Shown: positions 22,943-31,158 of the stretch, piece by piece
Layout: each line of letters begins with the position of its first letter
Position numbering within the stretch: the first letter of the stretch is position 1
Assembly (NCBI GenBank): GCA_030829675.1
Contig: JAURAE010000004.1
Span: 1-31,158, forward strand
Direction of reading: 5' to 3'
Source of the DNA: Schleiferiaceae bacterium
GTDB taxonomy: Bacteria; Bacteroidota; Bacteroidia; Flavobacteriales; Schleiferiaceae
Length of the DNA stretch: 31,158 nt
The notes under the pieces: model-generated
What the model was told of the DNA's origin: nothing
What the model saw: the letters and a program-made list of their open reading frames with translations, nothing else
The model's database searches: none
Position numbers and translations under genes: made by a program

Positions 22943-24208
22943 CTAAGAAAGCCGGTTCCACCTCTCGGCGTCGAGCTTGACAAAGATGAACAACAGGATC
23001 GTGAAGCCCCACAGGGAAGATCCCCCGTAACTAAAGAAGGGCAATGGGATGCCGATGGTCGGCACGAGTCCAATGGTCATCCCAATGTTGATGATCCAGT
23101 GGGTAAATAAGATGACCGCCACCGCATAGCCATATACTCTGGAGAAGGTGTCTTTCTGTTTGTCTGCCAGCCAAATAATACGACCAATGAGCAGCGCAAA
23201 GAGTCCCATCAAAAGTGTGGCGCCTAGGAAGCCCCATTCTTCCCCAATGGTACAGAAGATGTAATCTGTACTCTGGGCAGGAACAAAGTTGAGTTTGGTT
23301 TGAGTACCGCCTAAAAACCCTTTTCCGGTCCAGCCGCCGGAGCCGATGGCAATGAGGCTTTGCAAGGTGTTGTAGCCAGCGCCACTGGGGTCGTTCTCAA
23401 GGCCCAAGAGTACGCGAATGCGCACCTGCTGGTGAGGGGCGAGGACGTTTTCCATGACTTGGCCCACCGCAAAAACAGTGGCAGAGGCAAAGGCCAAGGC
23501 CAGGCCATTGAGCAGGAAGTACAATCGTTTCTTGGGCAATAGTAGCAGGGTGAGGACCGATAGTCCCGCAAGTGTGAGGAGTGTCCATTTGAGGGGGAAC
23601 ATTAGTCCTACAATGCTTAGGGCGACTCCGGCCAGGGCGATGCCGATATAATACCCAGGCATGCCTTCGCGATAGAGTACAAGAATGAGGCTGATGAAGA
23701 CCAAGCTGGAGCCGACATCGGGCTGCAAACCAATGAGCAGGGCAGGGAGAATAAAGATGGAGGCTGCGACTAATCTATTGGGCCATCGCTTGATGTTGGT
23801 GCGCGGCAAGGCGAGGTAGAAACCCATCATAAGGGCAGTGGAGAACTTGGCCAATTCCGACGGCTGCAAGCTAAATCCACCGATGCCATACCAACTTCGG
23901 GCACCACCTATTTTCTTTCCAGCGAATAAGACTCCTATGAGCAAGAGGATCGTCAGGGCATACCAAAGAGGGGCGAAGTTTGTCCACAGACGATAATTAG
24001 ACACTAAAATAGCCGCGATGATCACCAAACTCGTAGCCATAAACATCCCTTGCTTGCCGTATTCCTGTGTGAGGTTTACAATATTGCCTGCTTCCTCGTT
24101 AAAAACAGCCGCGTAGATTGAAATCCACCCCCAGAAGACCAGGACGGCATAGGTCAGTACAACGACCCAATCCACTTTGATTCTATTTCTGCTTCGAGTC
24201 CTTGCCAT
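22943..24208 (-). CDS. rodA: RodA, SEDS peptidoglycan glycosyltransferase
   Basis: Polymerises lipid II during side-wall growth, in the inner membrane with PBP2. The 421-aa protein has about ten membrane helices. Motifs: KKIGGARSWYGIGGFSLQPS (98-117) with PSELAKF, LQPDVGSSLVF (161-171) with the conserved Asp164 needed for SEDS activity, QSLIAIGSGGWTGKGFLGGT (283-302), PAQSTDYIFCTIGEEWGF (310-327), and GIPLPFFSYGGSSLW (386-400). ATG 24208 overlaps the mrdA stop as TAATG, so translation is coupled. It is the last gene of the purH-mreBCD-mrdA-rodA run. Confidence 0.97.
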   Translation of the reverse strand: MARTRSRNRIKVDWVVVLTYAVLVFWGWISIYAAVFNEEAGNIVNLTQEYGKQGMFMATSLVIIAAILVSNYRLWTNFAPLWYALTILLLIGVLFAGKKIGGARSWYGIGGFSLQPSELAKFSTALMMGFYLALPRTNIKRWPNRLVAASIFILPALLIGLQPDVGSSLVFISLILVLYREGMPGYYIGIALAGVALSIVGLMFPLKWTLLTLAGLSVLTLLLLPKKRLYFLLNGLALAFASATVFAVGQVMENVLAPHQQVRIRVLLGLENDPSGAGYNTLQSLIAIGSGGWTGKGFLGGTQTKLNFVPAQSTDYIFCTIGEEWGFLGATLLMGLFALLIGRIIWLADKQKDTFSRVYGYAVAVILFTHWIINIGMTIGLVPTIGIPLPFFSYGGSSLWGFTILLFIFVKLDAERWNRLS

Positions 24209-26061
24209 TAGAAATTAGGGATGTAGGTGGTGTCTTCGCCGTAAATGGCTTTGTGTTGCATCTTGTATTCGTCGTGAAGATTCCCTTCGATCATGCGAAG
24301 TTCAAGAGCGGGCCGTGTGATGGTATCGGTCAGGTACTGCTCTGTCATGAGACTTGCGATGGGGGCCGCCCAACGCGAACCCCAATACCCGTTTTCGATA
24401 ATGACTGCTAAAGCGATCTTAGGATTGTCTTTTGGGGCGAAGCTGACGAAAATACTGTGGTCCTGTCCGTGTGGGTTTTGAGCTGTTCCTGTCTTTCCAC
24501 ACTGTGTGATGTGCGGAATACGGGCGCCTCTTGCTGTACCAGATTCGAACACTTCAAACATTCCGTCCACGACGACGGGGAAGTGTATGGAATCAACGGT
24601 GGTGTAGCGACGAACGCTGTAATTGCTGTCGATGGGCGTTCCATCACCAATACTTTTAATGATGTGCGGAGTGTAGTAATACCCTCGGTTAGCGATTGTG
24701 GCGACCATATTTGCCATTTGGATTGGTGTCGCGACTAATTCTCCTTGCCCGATGCCATTACTGACCGAGGTCACCCCCCTCCAGCCTTTGTAGCCAAGGA
24801 ATCTGTCGTAGTACGCGGTGTCGGGAATATTGCCGCGTCGACCCGTAGGCAGGTCATTGCCAAGGAATTTTCCTAATCCAAAGCTTTTTACATGCTCGCT
24901 CCAGCGCTCAAGCCCTACTCGGGAGTTTCCACCTTTATCTACAGTTCGTTGGTAGACCGAACAGAAGTAGTTGTTACAGCTTTCTGAAATGGCTTTTTTT
25001 AGATCGAGCGGTCCTCCTTTACAGTGACAGGCGACATGGAGCTTGCCAAAGTGAAAGCCGTCATAACAGGTCATAGTAGTTTGAGGCGTGATCACTCCTT
25101 CCTGCAGTCCAACCAAGGCACCTATGAGTTTAAAGGGTGAGCCGGGAGGGTATTCTGCCAAGATACCGCGATCAAACAAGGGTTTATTGATGGAGTCGTA
25201 GTAGAGGGTGGTGTAGTTCTGACTGCGAATGCGTCCTACGAGATCGTTGGGATCATAGTTCGGCGAGGTGATCATGGCTAGGATCTCGCCGCTCTCTGGC
25301 TCGATGGCCACGATAGAGCCGCGCTTGCCGCGCATAAGCTTTTCTCCATAGAGCTGCAGGTCGAGATCGATGCTGCTGACCAGGTCGACACCAGGGGTTG
25401 GGAGTTCGTCAAAGGCACCGCCTTTCCAATTGCCCAATTTTCTATTGCGGTGATCCACCGTATAAAATCGTTTGCCGTGTGTGCCCTTTAAAGCCTCCTC
25501 GTAGCTCTTGTCGATGCCGCTTTTACCCACCAAATCTCCCATGCTATATTCTGGATGGGAGCGGATATAATCAGTATTGACCTCGCCAATGAAACCGACA
25601 ACGTTGGCGCCGCCCTTTTCTGGATAATAGCGAAGGATGCGCTTTTGAACATGGAAGCCGGCGAACCTTTTGAGCTCGCTATTGATTTTGGTGTACTCCT
25701 CCTTGGAGAGCATTTTCATGAACATGCTACTGCGGAAATGGCTGTAGCGCTTTGCGGTAAGCAGGCGTTCTTTGATATCTTCGACCTCAAGTCCAAGAAG
25801 GTTGGATAGGGCGACAGTGTCCAATTCTCTGATCAAGTAAGGACTGACCATCAAATCATAGGCAGGCGAGTTCCCGACCATTAACTCCCCATTGCGGTCG
25901 TAGATATAGCCCCTAGGAGCATAGAGTTTCTCGGCGGCGGTGGCGTTGCGCTCGGCCCGGGCGGCATAATCGTCATTGAGGATTTGTACTTGGAATAATC
26001 GGACCAAGAACACTATTAAAATCAGTATTAACCCAAGGTAAAAAGCACTATTTCTTCGCAT
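24208..26061 (-). CDS. mrdA: Penicillin-binding protein 2 (elongasome transpeptidase)
   Basis: A class B PBP that cross-links peptidoglycan in the elongasome together with RodA. The 617-aa protein has an N-terminal membrane helix (7-24), a pedestal domain (YAPRGYIYDRNGELMVGNSP, 47-66), and a transpeptidase domain. Catalytic motifs are SPFK (Ser308-Lys311) in EYPPGSPFKLIGAL, SCN (361-363), and KTG (523-525). A Pro between Ser and Phe is acceptable because only Ser and Lys are fixed. The length is normal. The start overlaps mreD by 14 bases and the end overlaps rodA by one, showing tight coupling. Confidence 0.97.
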   Translation of the reverse strand: MRRNSAFYLGLILILIVFLVRLFQVQILNDDYAARAERNATAAEKLYAPRGYIYDRNGELMVGNSPAYDLMVSPYLIRELDTVALSNLLGLEVEDIKERLLTAKRYSHFRSSMFMKMLSKEEYTKINSELKRFAGFHVQKRILRYYPEKGGANVVGFIGEVNTDYIRSHPEYSMGDLVGKSGIDKSYEEALKGTHGKRFYTVDHRNRKLGNWKGGAFDELPTPGVDLVSSIDLDLQLYGEKLMRGKRGSIVAIEPESGEILAMITSPNYDPNDLVGRIRSQNYTTLYYDSINKPLFDRGILAEYPPGSPFKLIGALVGLQEGVITPQTTMTCYDGFHFGKLHVACHCKGGPLDLKKAISESCNNYFCSVYQRTVDKGGNSRVGLERWSEHVKSFGLGKFLGNDLPTGRRGNIPDTAYYDRFLGYKGWRGVTSVSNGIGQGELVATPIQMANMVATIANRGYYYTPHIIKSIGDGTPIDSNYSVRRYTTVDSIHFPVVVDGMFEVFESGTARGARIPHITQCGKTGTAQNPHGQDHSIFVSFAPKDNPKIALAVIIENGYWGSRWAAPIASLMTEQYLTDTITRPALELRMIEGNLHDEYKMQHKAIYGEDTTYIPNF

Positions 26062-26554
26062 ATCGTCTCGCGGTTAAGGCGTGAAGTATGACGAGTAGAA
26101 GCAAGGTGATCAGGGAGGAGAATAGGGTACGAATAAGTACCGTGTCCAAATGCTGAAGACCGTAATTCTCCATGATAAAAAGGACCAAGTGGTGCCAAAC
26201 GACCAGCACTCCAGCGGTAGTTACGAAGGCACCCAGCGGCAATGCGGCCAATCCTTCATCTTCTTCGGGTTTTCTGAAACCGAGTAGGGCGTTTTCTAAT
26301 GAAGGCTTCACCAAAATGAGCGCGAGACAAGCAAGGCTGTGGGCGCCGCCACTCTGCTCGAAGCTGTCCATAATACTGCCCAACAGGAAGGCAATAAGGA
26401 ACTGGCGTTGGCGACTCATGGGTTGAGGTAGTAACATGAGTACCCAAATATAGATATAGGGATTGCCGTATTTACTTAGGGGCAATCCTTGCAAGAACGC
26501 CCACTGAAAAAGCACAACGCCAATGGAGGCCAATATGAGTCTCAATGAATTCAT
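26048..26554 (-). CDS. mreD: MreD, rod-shape membrane protein
   Basis: A 168-aa inner-membrane protein with about five hydrophobic segments (for example LILASIGVVLFQWAFLQGLP, PYIYIWVLMLLP, FVTTAGVLVVWHHLVLFI, LFSSLITLLLLVILHAL). The sequence is poorly conserved as is usual for MreD, and identity rests on topology, length and position between mreC and mrdA. The internal FLIAFLLGSIMDSFEQSGG fits the MreD pattern. It overlaps mreC by 4 bases and mrdA by 14. It has a basic C-terminus (ARRYAKK). Confidence 0.93.
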   Translation of the reverse strand: MNSLRLILASIGVVLFQWAFLQGLPLSKYGNPYIYIWVLMLLPQPMSRQRQFLIAFLLGSIMDSFEQSGGAHSLACLALILVKPSLENALLGFRKPEEDEGLAALPLGAFVTTAGVLVVWHHLVLFIMENYGLQHLDTVLIRTLFSSLITLLLLVILHALTARRYAKK

Positions 26555-27342
26555 GGCGCCGGAAGATTAAGTGAATCTAACGATGCTTGTTGGCGCAATC
26601 GGCACACATAAACCCAGGTCATGTTTGAAAAATCATGGCTCAGCTTGACTTTTGCCACCCAGGTTAGGTCCTCAGGATTTTGCAGAGCGCTTTCGACTAC
26701 ACCTGTGATCACTGGAGGGGCAACGCTGGCTCTAGTATAACTATATACAGTGTCTCCTACCATGGGGCGGTGTTCCCGTTGAACGTCAAATAGCTCAGCG
26801 CTTCGGTAATCACTGCCTTCCCAGCGAAGCTCTCCCAAACCCTTTCCGGGAATCCGTGCGCCAATGCTCCCCTTTCCATGAAGAATGGGAACTACAGAAC
26901 TAAAGTACTCGCTCGTCTCAACCACAGTCCCGACCCATCCCTGGGCGGAAATCACGCCCATCCCTGGATGAATGCCGTCGCCGGTGCCCACATTAAGGAG
27001 CATGTAGTTGTTACGCTTATTGTAACTGAATTCAAGAGCTTGTGCCGGGATATATTCATAGAGCTCGTTCGTTCGAAATGCCGGCGCTTCCATTCCATTC
27101 ATGCTTGCACGAAGGGCAGCATTTTCTCGGGCCAATTCTTCGTTCACTGCCTTAAGCGCCCAATAACCCTTCCAGCTATTCAGGGAGTTCTGAATGCCGG
27201 CCATGGTGCCAAAGCCAACGGAATTAATGCTGTGCTCAGCCACAGGGTTTTTCTGTGTATGTCTGAAAAAAGATAGACCTACCAACACAATGAGCAACAA
27301 AGTGTTTCGATACTTCGAAAGAAAAAGTATCAGTTGCCTCAT
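26551..27342 (-). CDS. mreC: MreC, rod-shape scaffold protein
   Basis: A 263-aa protein anchored by one N-terminal helix (TLLLIVLVGLSFF, about 14-26), followed by a coiled coil (YWALKAVNEELARENAALRA, about 59-78) and a beta-rich periplasmic MreC domain (ALEFSYNKRNNYMLLNVGTG, GDGIHPGMGVISAQGWVG). It links MreB in the cytoplasm to RodA-PBP2 in the periplasm. The start is 9 bases after mreB. The length is close to typical. Confidence 0.95.
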   Translation of the reverse strand: MRQLILFLSKYRNTLLLIVLVGLSFFRHTQKNPVAEHSINSVGFGTMAGIQNSLNSWKGYWALKAVNEELARENAALRASMNGMEAPAFRTNELYEYIPAQALEFSYNKRNNYMLLNVGTGDGIHPGMGVISAQGWVGTVVETSEYFSSVVPILHGKGSIGARIPGKGLGELRWEGSDYRSAELFDVQREHRPMVGDTVYSYTRASVAPPVITGVVESALQNPEDLTWVAKVKLSHDFSNMTWVYVCRLRQQASLDSLNLPAP

Positions 27343-27351
27343 GGTGTTCTA

Positions 27352-28380
27352 TTAGCTCTGTAGGATGGTCTTAAAATGCTCGAGATTTTTCAATACAATA
27401 CCCGTTCCTCGTACTACTGCGCGAAGTGGATCTTCAGCAACATATACAGGAAGGTCGGTTTTTGCAGAGATACGCTTGTCGAGTCCGCGCAACATGGAAC
27501 CGCCACCTGCAAGGTAGATACCGGAATTATAGATATCTGCGGCCAATTCTGGCGGAGTGTTACTCAATGCCTCCATGACTGCATCCTCTACTCTGGTAAT
27601 GCTCTTTTCTAACGAACGGCTGATCTCTGCGTGCCCTACCTGGACCTGCTTAGGTTTTCCCGTAAGTAGATCGCGGCCTTGTACTGAATAAGGTTCTGGT
27701 GCATCTTCTAAATCTTCGATGGCTGCGCCAACCGCGATTTTGATGTTTTCTGCAGTACGCTCACCCACATACAGGTTGTGTTGTGAACGCATATATAGCG
27801 CAATGTCATTGGTGAAAACATCTCCTGCTACTTTAACACTTTTATCACAAACAATGCCTCCCATGGCCAAGACTGCAATTTCTGTAGTACCGCCACCGAT
27901 ATCGATGATCATGTTTCCTTTCGGTTCCAATACGTTGACACCGATGCCTATGGCTGCAGCCATAGGCTCATGAATAAGGTATACTTCCTTGGCGTTGGCA
28001 CGTTCGGCACTGTCTCGAACAGCACGTTTTTCAACCTCGGTAATTCCAGAAGGAATACAAATAACCATGCGCAGGCTCGGAGGGAACAAACGCTTCTTGA
28101 ATGAAGGTATGCTCTTAATCAGCTCACGAATCATGTGCTCTGATGCTTCGAAATCCGCAATCACTCCGTCCTTCAAAGGACGAATGGTCTTGATATTCTC
28201 GTGTGTTTTACCATGCATTTGACGAGCCTCCTGCCCGACAGCAATAACTTGACCGGTTCTGCGGTCTTTTGCGACAATTGAAGGAGAATCCACCACTACC
28301 TTGTCTTGGTAGGTGATCAGCGTATTGGCCGTACCAAGGTCAATAGCGATATCCTCTGTCATGAAATTAAACCAACCCAT
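27352..28380 (-). CDS. mreB: MreB, actin-like rod-shape protein
   Basis: Forms membrane-attached filaments that guide side-wall synthesis. The 342-aa protein has the phosphate-1 loop AIDLGTANTLI (12-22), MVICIPSGITEVEKRAVRDS in the middle, VYLIHEPMAAAIGIG, and the phosphate-2 loop IDIGGGTTEIAVLAMGGIV. GIYLAGGGSMLRGLD is the adenosine motif near the C-terminus. The N-terminal MGWFNFM is a short hydrophobic stretch likely used for membrane attachment. It begins 21 bases after purH on the same strand and has no promoter box of its own in that gap. Confidence 0.97.
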   Translation of the reverse strand: MGWFNFMTEDIAIDLGTANTLITYQDKVVVDSPSIVAKDRRTGQVIAVGQEARQMHGKTHENIKTIRPLKDGVIADFEASEHMIRELIKSIPSFKKRLFPPSLRMVICIPSGITEVEKRAVRDSAERANAKEVYLIHEPMAAAIGIGVNVLEPKGNMIIDIGGGTTEIAVLAMGGIVCDKSVKVAGDVFTNDIALYMRSQHNLYVGERTAENIKIAVGAAIEDLEDAPEPYSVQGRDLLTGKPKQVQVGHAEISRSLEKSITRVEDAVMEALSNTPPELAADIYNSGIYLAGGGSMLRGLDKRISAKTDLPVYVAEDPLRAVVRGTGIVLKNLEHFKTILQS

Positions 28381-28401
28381 AGGAGAACAAGGTAATAAAA
28401 A

Positions 28402-29907
28402 TTAGTGTTTAAAGTGACGGATTCCAGTGGTTACCATTGTCATACCATGGGCATCACAATAGTCTATGCTTTCCTTGTCGCGAATAGATCCTCCGGGCTG
28501 AATTACACAGGTAATTCCTGCATTATCGGCAATCTCCACGCAGTCCGGGAAAGGGAAGAACGCATCCGAAGCCATGGCGGCTCCTTGAAGGCTGAACCCA
28601 AAGCGCTGCGCTTTCTCTACAGCTTGGTTCAAGGCATCAACGCGTGAAGTCTGACCCGTTCCTGAACCCAACAACTGACCGCCCTTGGCGAGTACAATAG
28701 TATTCGACTTCGTATGCTTACAAATCTTTGCGGCAAATTCTAAATCTTCCAGCTGCTCTTGTGTTGGCGCCACTCTGGTGACCGTTTCCATGTTCGCTTG
28801 TGTTTCGGTCTTCGCATCTCTGGCTTGAACCAAAGTGCCGTTGAGTACGGTACGGACATTAAACGCAGGGACTTCATAATCCTTGAGGATGAGCAGTACT
28901 CTATTCTTTTTGCTTTTTAAAATCTCAAGTGCATCTTCATCGTATCCAGGGGCCATCAATACCTCAAAGAACAAGGTATTCATTTTCTCGGCTGTCGCTT
29001 TGTCTATGACGCGGTTTGCAGCAATGACTCCACCGAAGGCACTGACCGGGTCGCCCGCCAAGGCATCGTCCCATGCTTGTGAAAGAGTAGGGCGCGTGGC
29101 CAATCCACAAGCATTGTTGTGCTTGATGATCGCAATAGTGGTATTGTTGAATTCGCGGATGAGGTTTACTGTAGCGTCTATATCAAGCAGGTTGTTGTAG
29201 CTCAGTGCTTTACCGTGAATTTGTTCGAGTGCATCATCGAGGTTACCGTAATACGCTGCTTCTTGATGGGGGTTTTCGCCGTAGCGAAGACTTTGCTTCT
29301 GACGTCCGCTGATTTTCAGATCTAGGCGGTCTCCAGCGAAGTAGCGGTAGATGGCAGTATCATAATTTGAGCTCTCATCAAAGGCTTCGAGTGCATATCT
29401 GCGACGAACTTCAAGAGTTGCACCTTCTTGGCTCTGTAAGACTTCGAGAGCATCTGCATATTGCTCCATATTGGAAATGATCCAGCAATCCTTGAAGTTT
29501 TTCGCTGCGGCACGAATCAAAGAGATGCCGCCGATGTCGATTTTCTCAATAATGTCCTGTTCTGGTGCGCCAGATGCTACGGTAGCTTCGAATGGATACA
29601 AGTCTACAATGACCAAATCCATGTATGGAATATCATATTCGCTCATTTGCGCTTGATCGCCTTCATGATCTCTTCTCGCCAAAATACCGCCAAAGACTTT
29701 GGGATGAAGCGTTTTAACTCGTCCTCCAAGGATAGAAGGATAAGAGGTGAGATCCTCGACGCGTTCCACCGAAGTGCCTCGGTCTTCAATGAATGCCTGT
29801 GTTCCACCGGTAGAATAAATGGTGGTTCCCATGGCGTTAAGGGCATCGACGATAGGACCTAATCCGTCCTTGTGAAAAACAGAAATCAAGGCGTTTTTGA
29901 TACGCAT
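28402..29907 (-). CDS. purH: Bifunctional AICAR formyltransferase/IMP cyclohydrolase
   Basis: Catalyses the last two steps of IMP synthesis. Numbered from ATG 29907 (501 aa), the N-terminal MGS-like cyclohydrolase domain has STGGT (32-36) and GGRVKTLHPKVFGGIL (61-76). The C-terminal transformylase domain has SLRYGENPHQEA (206-217), IKHNNACG (261-268) with the catalytic Lys262-His263 pair, and SDAFFPFPD (447-455). The frame extends back to 30021, but that would add 38 poorly matching residues and run past the -7 box, so MRIKNALISVFHKDG is the true start. All key motifs are present. Its end is 21 bases from mreB, so it probably leads the operon. Confidence 0.97.
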   Translation of the reverse strand: MRIKNALISVFHKDGLGPIVDALNAMGTTIYSTGGTQAFIEDRGTSVERVEDLTSYPSILGGRVKTLHPKVFGGILARRDHEGDQAQMSEYDIPYMDLVIVDLYPFEATVASGAPEQDIIEKIDIGGISLIRAAAKNFKDCWIISNMEQYADALEVLQSQEGATLEVRRRYALEAFDESSNYDTAIYRYFAGDRLDLKISGRQKQSLRYGENPHQEAAYYGNLDDALEQIHGKALSYNNLLDIDATVNLIREFNNTTIAIIKHNNACGLATRPTLSQAWDDALAGDPVSAFGGVIAANRVIDKATAEKMNTLFFEVLMAPGYDEDALEILKSKKNRVLLILKDYEVPAFNVRTVLNGTLVQARDAKTETQANMETVTRVAPTQEQLEDLEFAAKICKHTKSNTIVLAKGGQLLGSGTGQTSRVDALNQAVEKAQRFGFSLQGAAMASDAFFPFPDCVEIADNAGITCVIQPGGSIRDKESIDYCDAHGMTMVTTGIRHFKH

Positions 29908-29944
29908 GAAGCAGAGGGTTTTAAGTGGAAAACTTGAGAAAGAG

Positions 29945-29952
29945 CAAAAGTA
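29945..29952 (-). promoter_or_regulatory. purH (operon) promoter -7 box
   Basis: TACTTTTG on the minus strand matches TAnnTTTG, 37 nt before the purH ATG. No clear -33 TTG is seen. It is the only box I see upstream of the whole purH-mre-mrdA-rodA run. Confidence 0.5.
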
Positions 29953-29987
29953 AGGTTTTCGCTCCTCAGAATCTCTATCAAATACGC

Positions 29988-29995
29988 TAATTTTG
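29988..29995 (+). promoter_or_regulatory. ABC permease promoter -7 box
   Basis: TAATTTTG matches TAnnTTTG and lies 18 nt before the GTG start; no good -33 TTG is seen. It faces away from the purH box, 35 nt apart. Confidence 0.4.
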
Positions 29996-30013
29996 AAGGA
30001 AATCCATACCCCT

Positions 30014-31158
30014 GTGCGCACCTATTTAAGATTGCTAAAAGAGAGCTTTGTTTTCGCCTTTATATCACTGGCTACGAATAAGCTGCGCACGCTATTATCC
30101 TTACTTGGTATTACCATTGGGATCTTCGCTATCATTTTGGTTTACAGTATCGTGGATAGTCTTGAAAAGAGTATTAGAGATAGTGTGAGCCAATTCGGTG
30201 ATAATGTTGTCTACGTTCAAAAATGGCCTTGGGGCGGTGGTGCAGATTTCGCCTGGTGGAAGTATTTGAATCGTCCTGTGCCGTTGAGCCATGAAGCGGA
30301 CTTACTCCAGCGTCGTAGTCAATATGCCGAACATATAGCTTTTGGCAGTTCACTCGGTGGTGCAACCGTCAAGAGAGATGCGAATAATGCTACTGGTGTG
30401 GATGTGCTCGGAACGACGTTTGACTACAATAAGATTTGGAGTTTCGAATTAGCCCAAGGGCGCTATTTCACGGAATCTGAAATGAATGCCGGCCGTCCCT
30501 TGTGTATTATAGGATCTTCCATCGCGGATGGTTTGTTCTTGCCCGGGGAGGAAATCATCGGTCAACGAGTGACCATCAGCGGTCAAAAGCTCACGGTTAT
30601 AGGGGTGTTTGAAAAAGTAGGTGAAAGCTTGGTTGGTCAGAGCTACGATAAGATGGTGGTGGTGCCCTTCAAGAAAGTACGCATGGTGGTGAATACCGAT
30701 CGCAACGAAAGCAATGTGATCATGGCCAGTGCAAAGGAGGGGATTACGGTGGCCCAATTAAAAGATGAGCTCACCGGCATCATGCGCTCCATTCGCCGAT
30801 TGCGCCCCGGTGCCGACGATAATTTTGCACTCAACGACCCTTCGCTTATTTCCAATCAACTCGACAGTTTGTTCGGTGCTTTGGGCATCATGGGAACCAT
30901 CATCGGAATGTTCTCCATACTCGTCGGGGGCTTCGGCATCGCCAATATCATGTTCGTTTCCGTTCGGGAGCGTACCAATGAAATAGGTATTCAAAAGGCA
31001 TTGGGCGCGAAGGACTTTATTATCCTGAGCCAATTCTTAACGGAATCTGTTGTGCTTTGTCTACTCGGTGGAATAGCCGGGTTGCTCCTCGTGGCTTTAG
31101 GCGCCTACATCGCAGCCGCTGCCTTTGAATTCACTATCTTTTTAAGTCTCGGAAACAT
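30014..31158 (+). CDS. MacB/FtsX-type ABC transporter permease (3' truncated)
   Basis: The frame is open from GTG 30014 to the window end (381 codons). Layout: cytosolic start RTYLRLLKESFVFAFISLAT, a membrane helix (about 30-50, LSLLGITIGIFAIILVYSIV), a periplasmic MacB_PCD core domain (about 60-270, with GVDVLGTTFDYNKI and IIGSSIADGLF), then an FtsX helix (GTIIGMFSILVGGFGIANIM) followed by SVRERTNEIGIQKALGAKDF, the diagnostic FtsX-family block. Such permeases move lipoproteins, peptides or drugs or act in mechanotransmission, working with a separate ATPase and membrane-fusion protein that lie outside the window. It is divergent from purH. AAGGA at 29996-30000 is a possible ribosome binding site 13 nt before the GTG. 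Confidence 0.9.
   Translation, partial: MRTYLRLLKESFVFAFISLATNKLRTLLSLLGITIGIFAIILVYSIVDSLEKSIRDSVSQFGDNVVYVQKWPWGGGADFAWWKYLNRPVPLSHEADLLQRRSQYAEHIAFGSSLGGATVKRDANNATGVDVLGTTFDYNKIWSFELAQGRYFTESEMNAGRPLCIIGSSIADGLFLPGEEIIGQRVTISGQKLTVIGVFEKVGESLVGQSYDKMVVVPFKKVRMVVNTDRNESNVIMASAKEGITVAQLKDELTGIMRSIRRLRPGADDNFALNDPSLISNQLDSLFGALGIMGTIIGMFSILVGGFGIANIMFVSVRERTNEIGIQKALGAKDFIILSQFLTESVVLCLLGGIAGLLLVALGAYIAAAAFEFTIFLSLGN

Noticed and set aside
24208..26061. PBP2 active-site motif reading SPFK rather than STFK, considered as a loss of function
   Set aside because: Only Ser and Lys of SxxK are fixed, and SCN and KTG are intact, so the enzyme should be active.
29908..30021. 38-residue N-terminal extension of PurH
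   Set aside because: It runs through the purH -7 box and into the divergent permease gene, and the added residues do not look like a PurH N-terminus.
30101..31033. Several minus-strand frames opposite the last 1 kb
   Set aside because: The plus strand encodes a continuous MacB/FtsX permease running off the window end; the minus frames overlap each other and lack recognisable features.
1..31158. CRISPR array, insertion sequence, prophage, toxin-antitoxin or defence genes
   Set aside because: No spaced direct repeats, transposase, phage structural genes or known defence domains were seen in any frame.

Overview
The window is a piece of a Bacteroidota chromosome, most likely from the order Flavobacteriales. 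Supporting signs are two proteins ending in gliding-motility-type C-terminal (CHU_C) sorting domains used by the type IX secretion system, a PKD-rich surface proteome, class II HMG-CoA reductase paired with a GYDIA-type GHMP kinase, a short (190 aa) adenylate kinase, type III pantothenate kinase, and repeated matches to the Bacteroidota -7 promoter box TAnnTTTG. Base composition looks moderate (near half G+C by eye), which is high for Flavobacterium itself and would suit a Cryomorphaceae/Schleiferiaceae-like marine lineage. That placement is inference.

Layout. 1-2040: the 3' end of a large T9SS surface protein, then an ArsC-family protein. 2041-6314: a newly recognised 56-aa membrane protein, fumarase fumC, a DUF389 membrane protein and mannose-1-phosphate guanylyltransferase. 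6424-8972: adk, obg, a PAP2 phosphatase and the fluoride channel crcB, the last three overlapping each other. 8969-13407: a second T9SS surface protein, a GHMP kinase and HMG-CoA reductase. 13472-14760: pirin, a small coiled-coil protein and tRNA-Phe. 14899-22875: an envelope-biogenesis cluster (coaX, outer-membrane barrel protein, periplasmic TPR-like protein, lptC, a two-helix membrane protein, a CNNM/CorC-type protein and a PpiD-like foldase). 22943-29907: on the minus strand, purH-mreB-mreC-mreD-mrdA-rodA, the core elongasome in one tight run headed by a purine gene. 30014-end: the start of a MacB/FtsX-type ABC transporter permease, divergent from purH.

Genes that work together. RodA and PBP2 make peptidoglycan under MreBCD control. 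LptC, the barrel protein, the TPR-like protein and the PpiD-like foldase point to outer-membrane assembly and LPS traffic. HMG-CoA reductase and the GHMP kinase belong to the mevalonate route to isoprenoids. Convergent gene pairs are mostly separated by strong bidirectional terminators; the crcB/surface-protein pair has overlapping stop codons instead.

I see no CRISPR array, insertion sequence, prophage, toxin-antitoxin or defence locus. The window is mainly core genome. The less ordinary items are the uncharacterised barrel/TPR pair inside the lptC-ppiD cluster, a perfect 14-bp palindrome at the pirin promoter, a promoter nested in the hairpin between adk and obg, a low-G+C block inside one surface-protein gene, and substituted residues in a conserved motif of CoaX.
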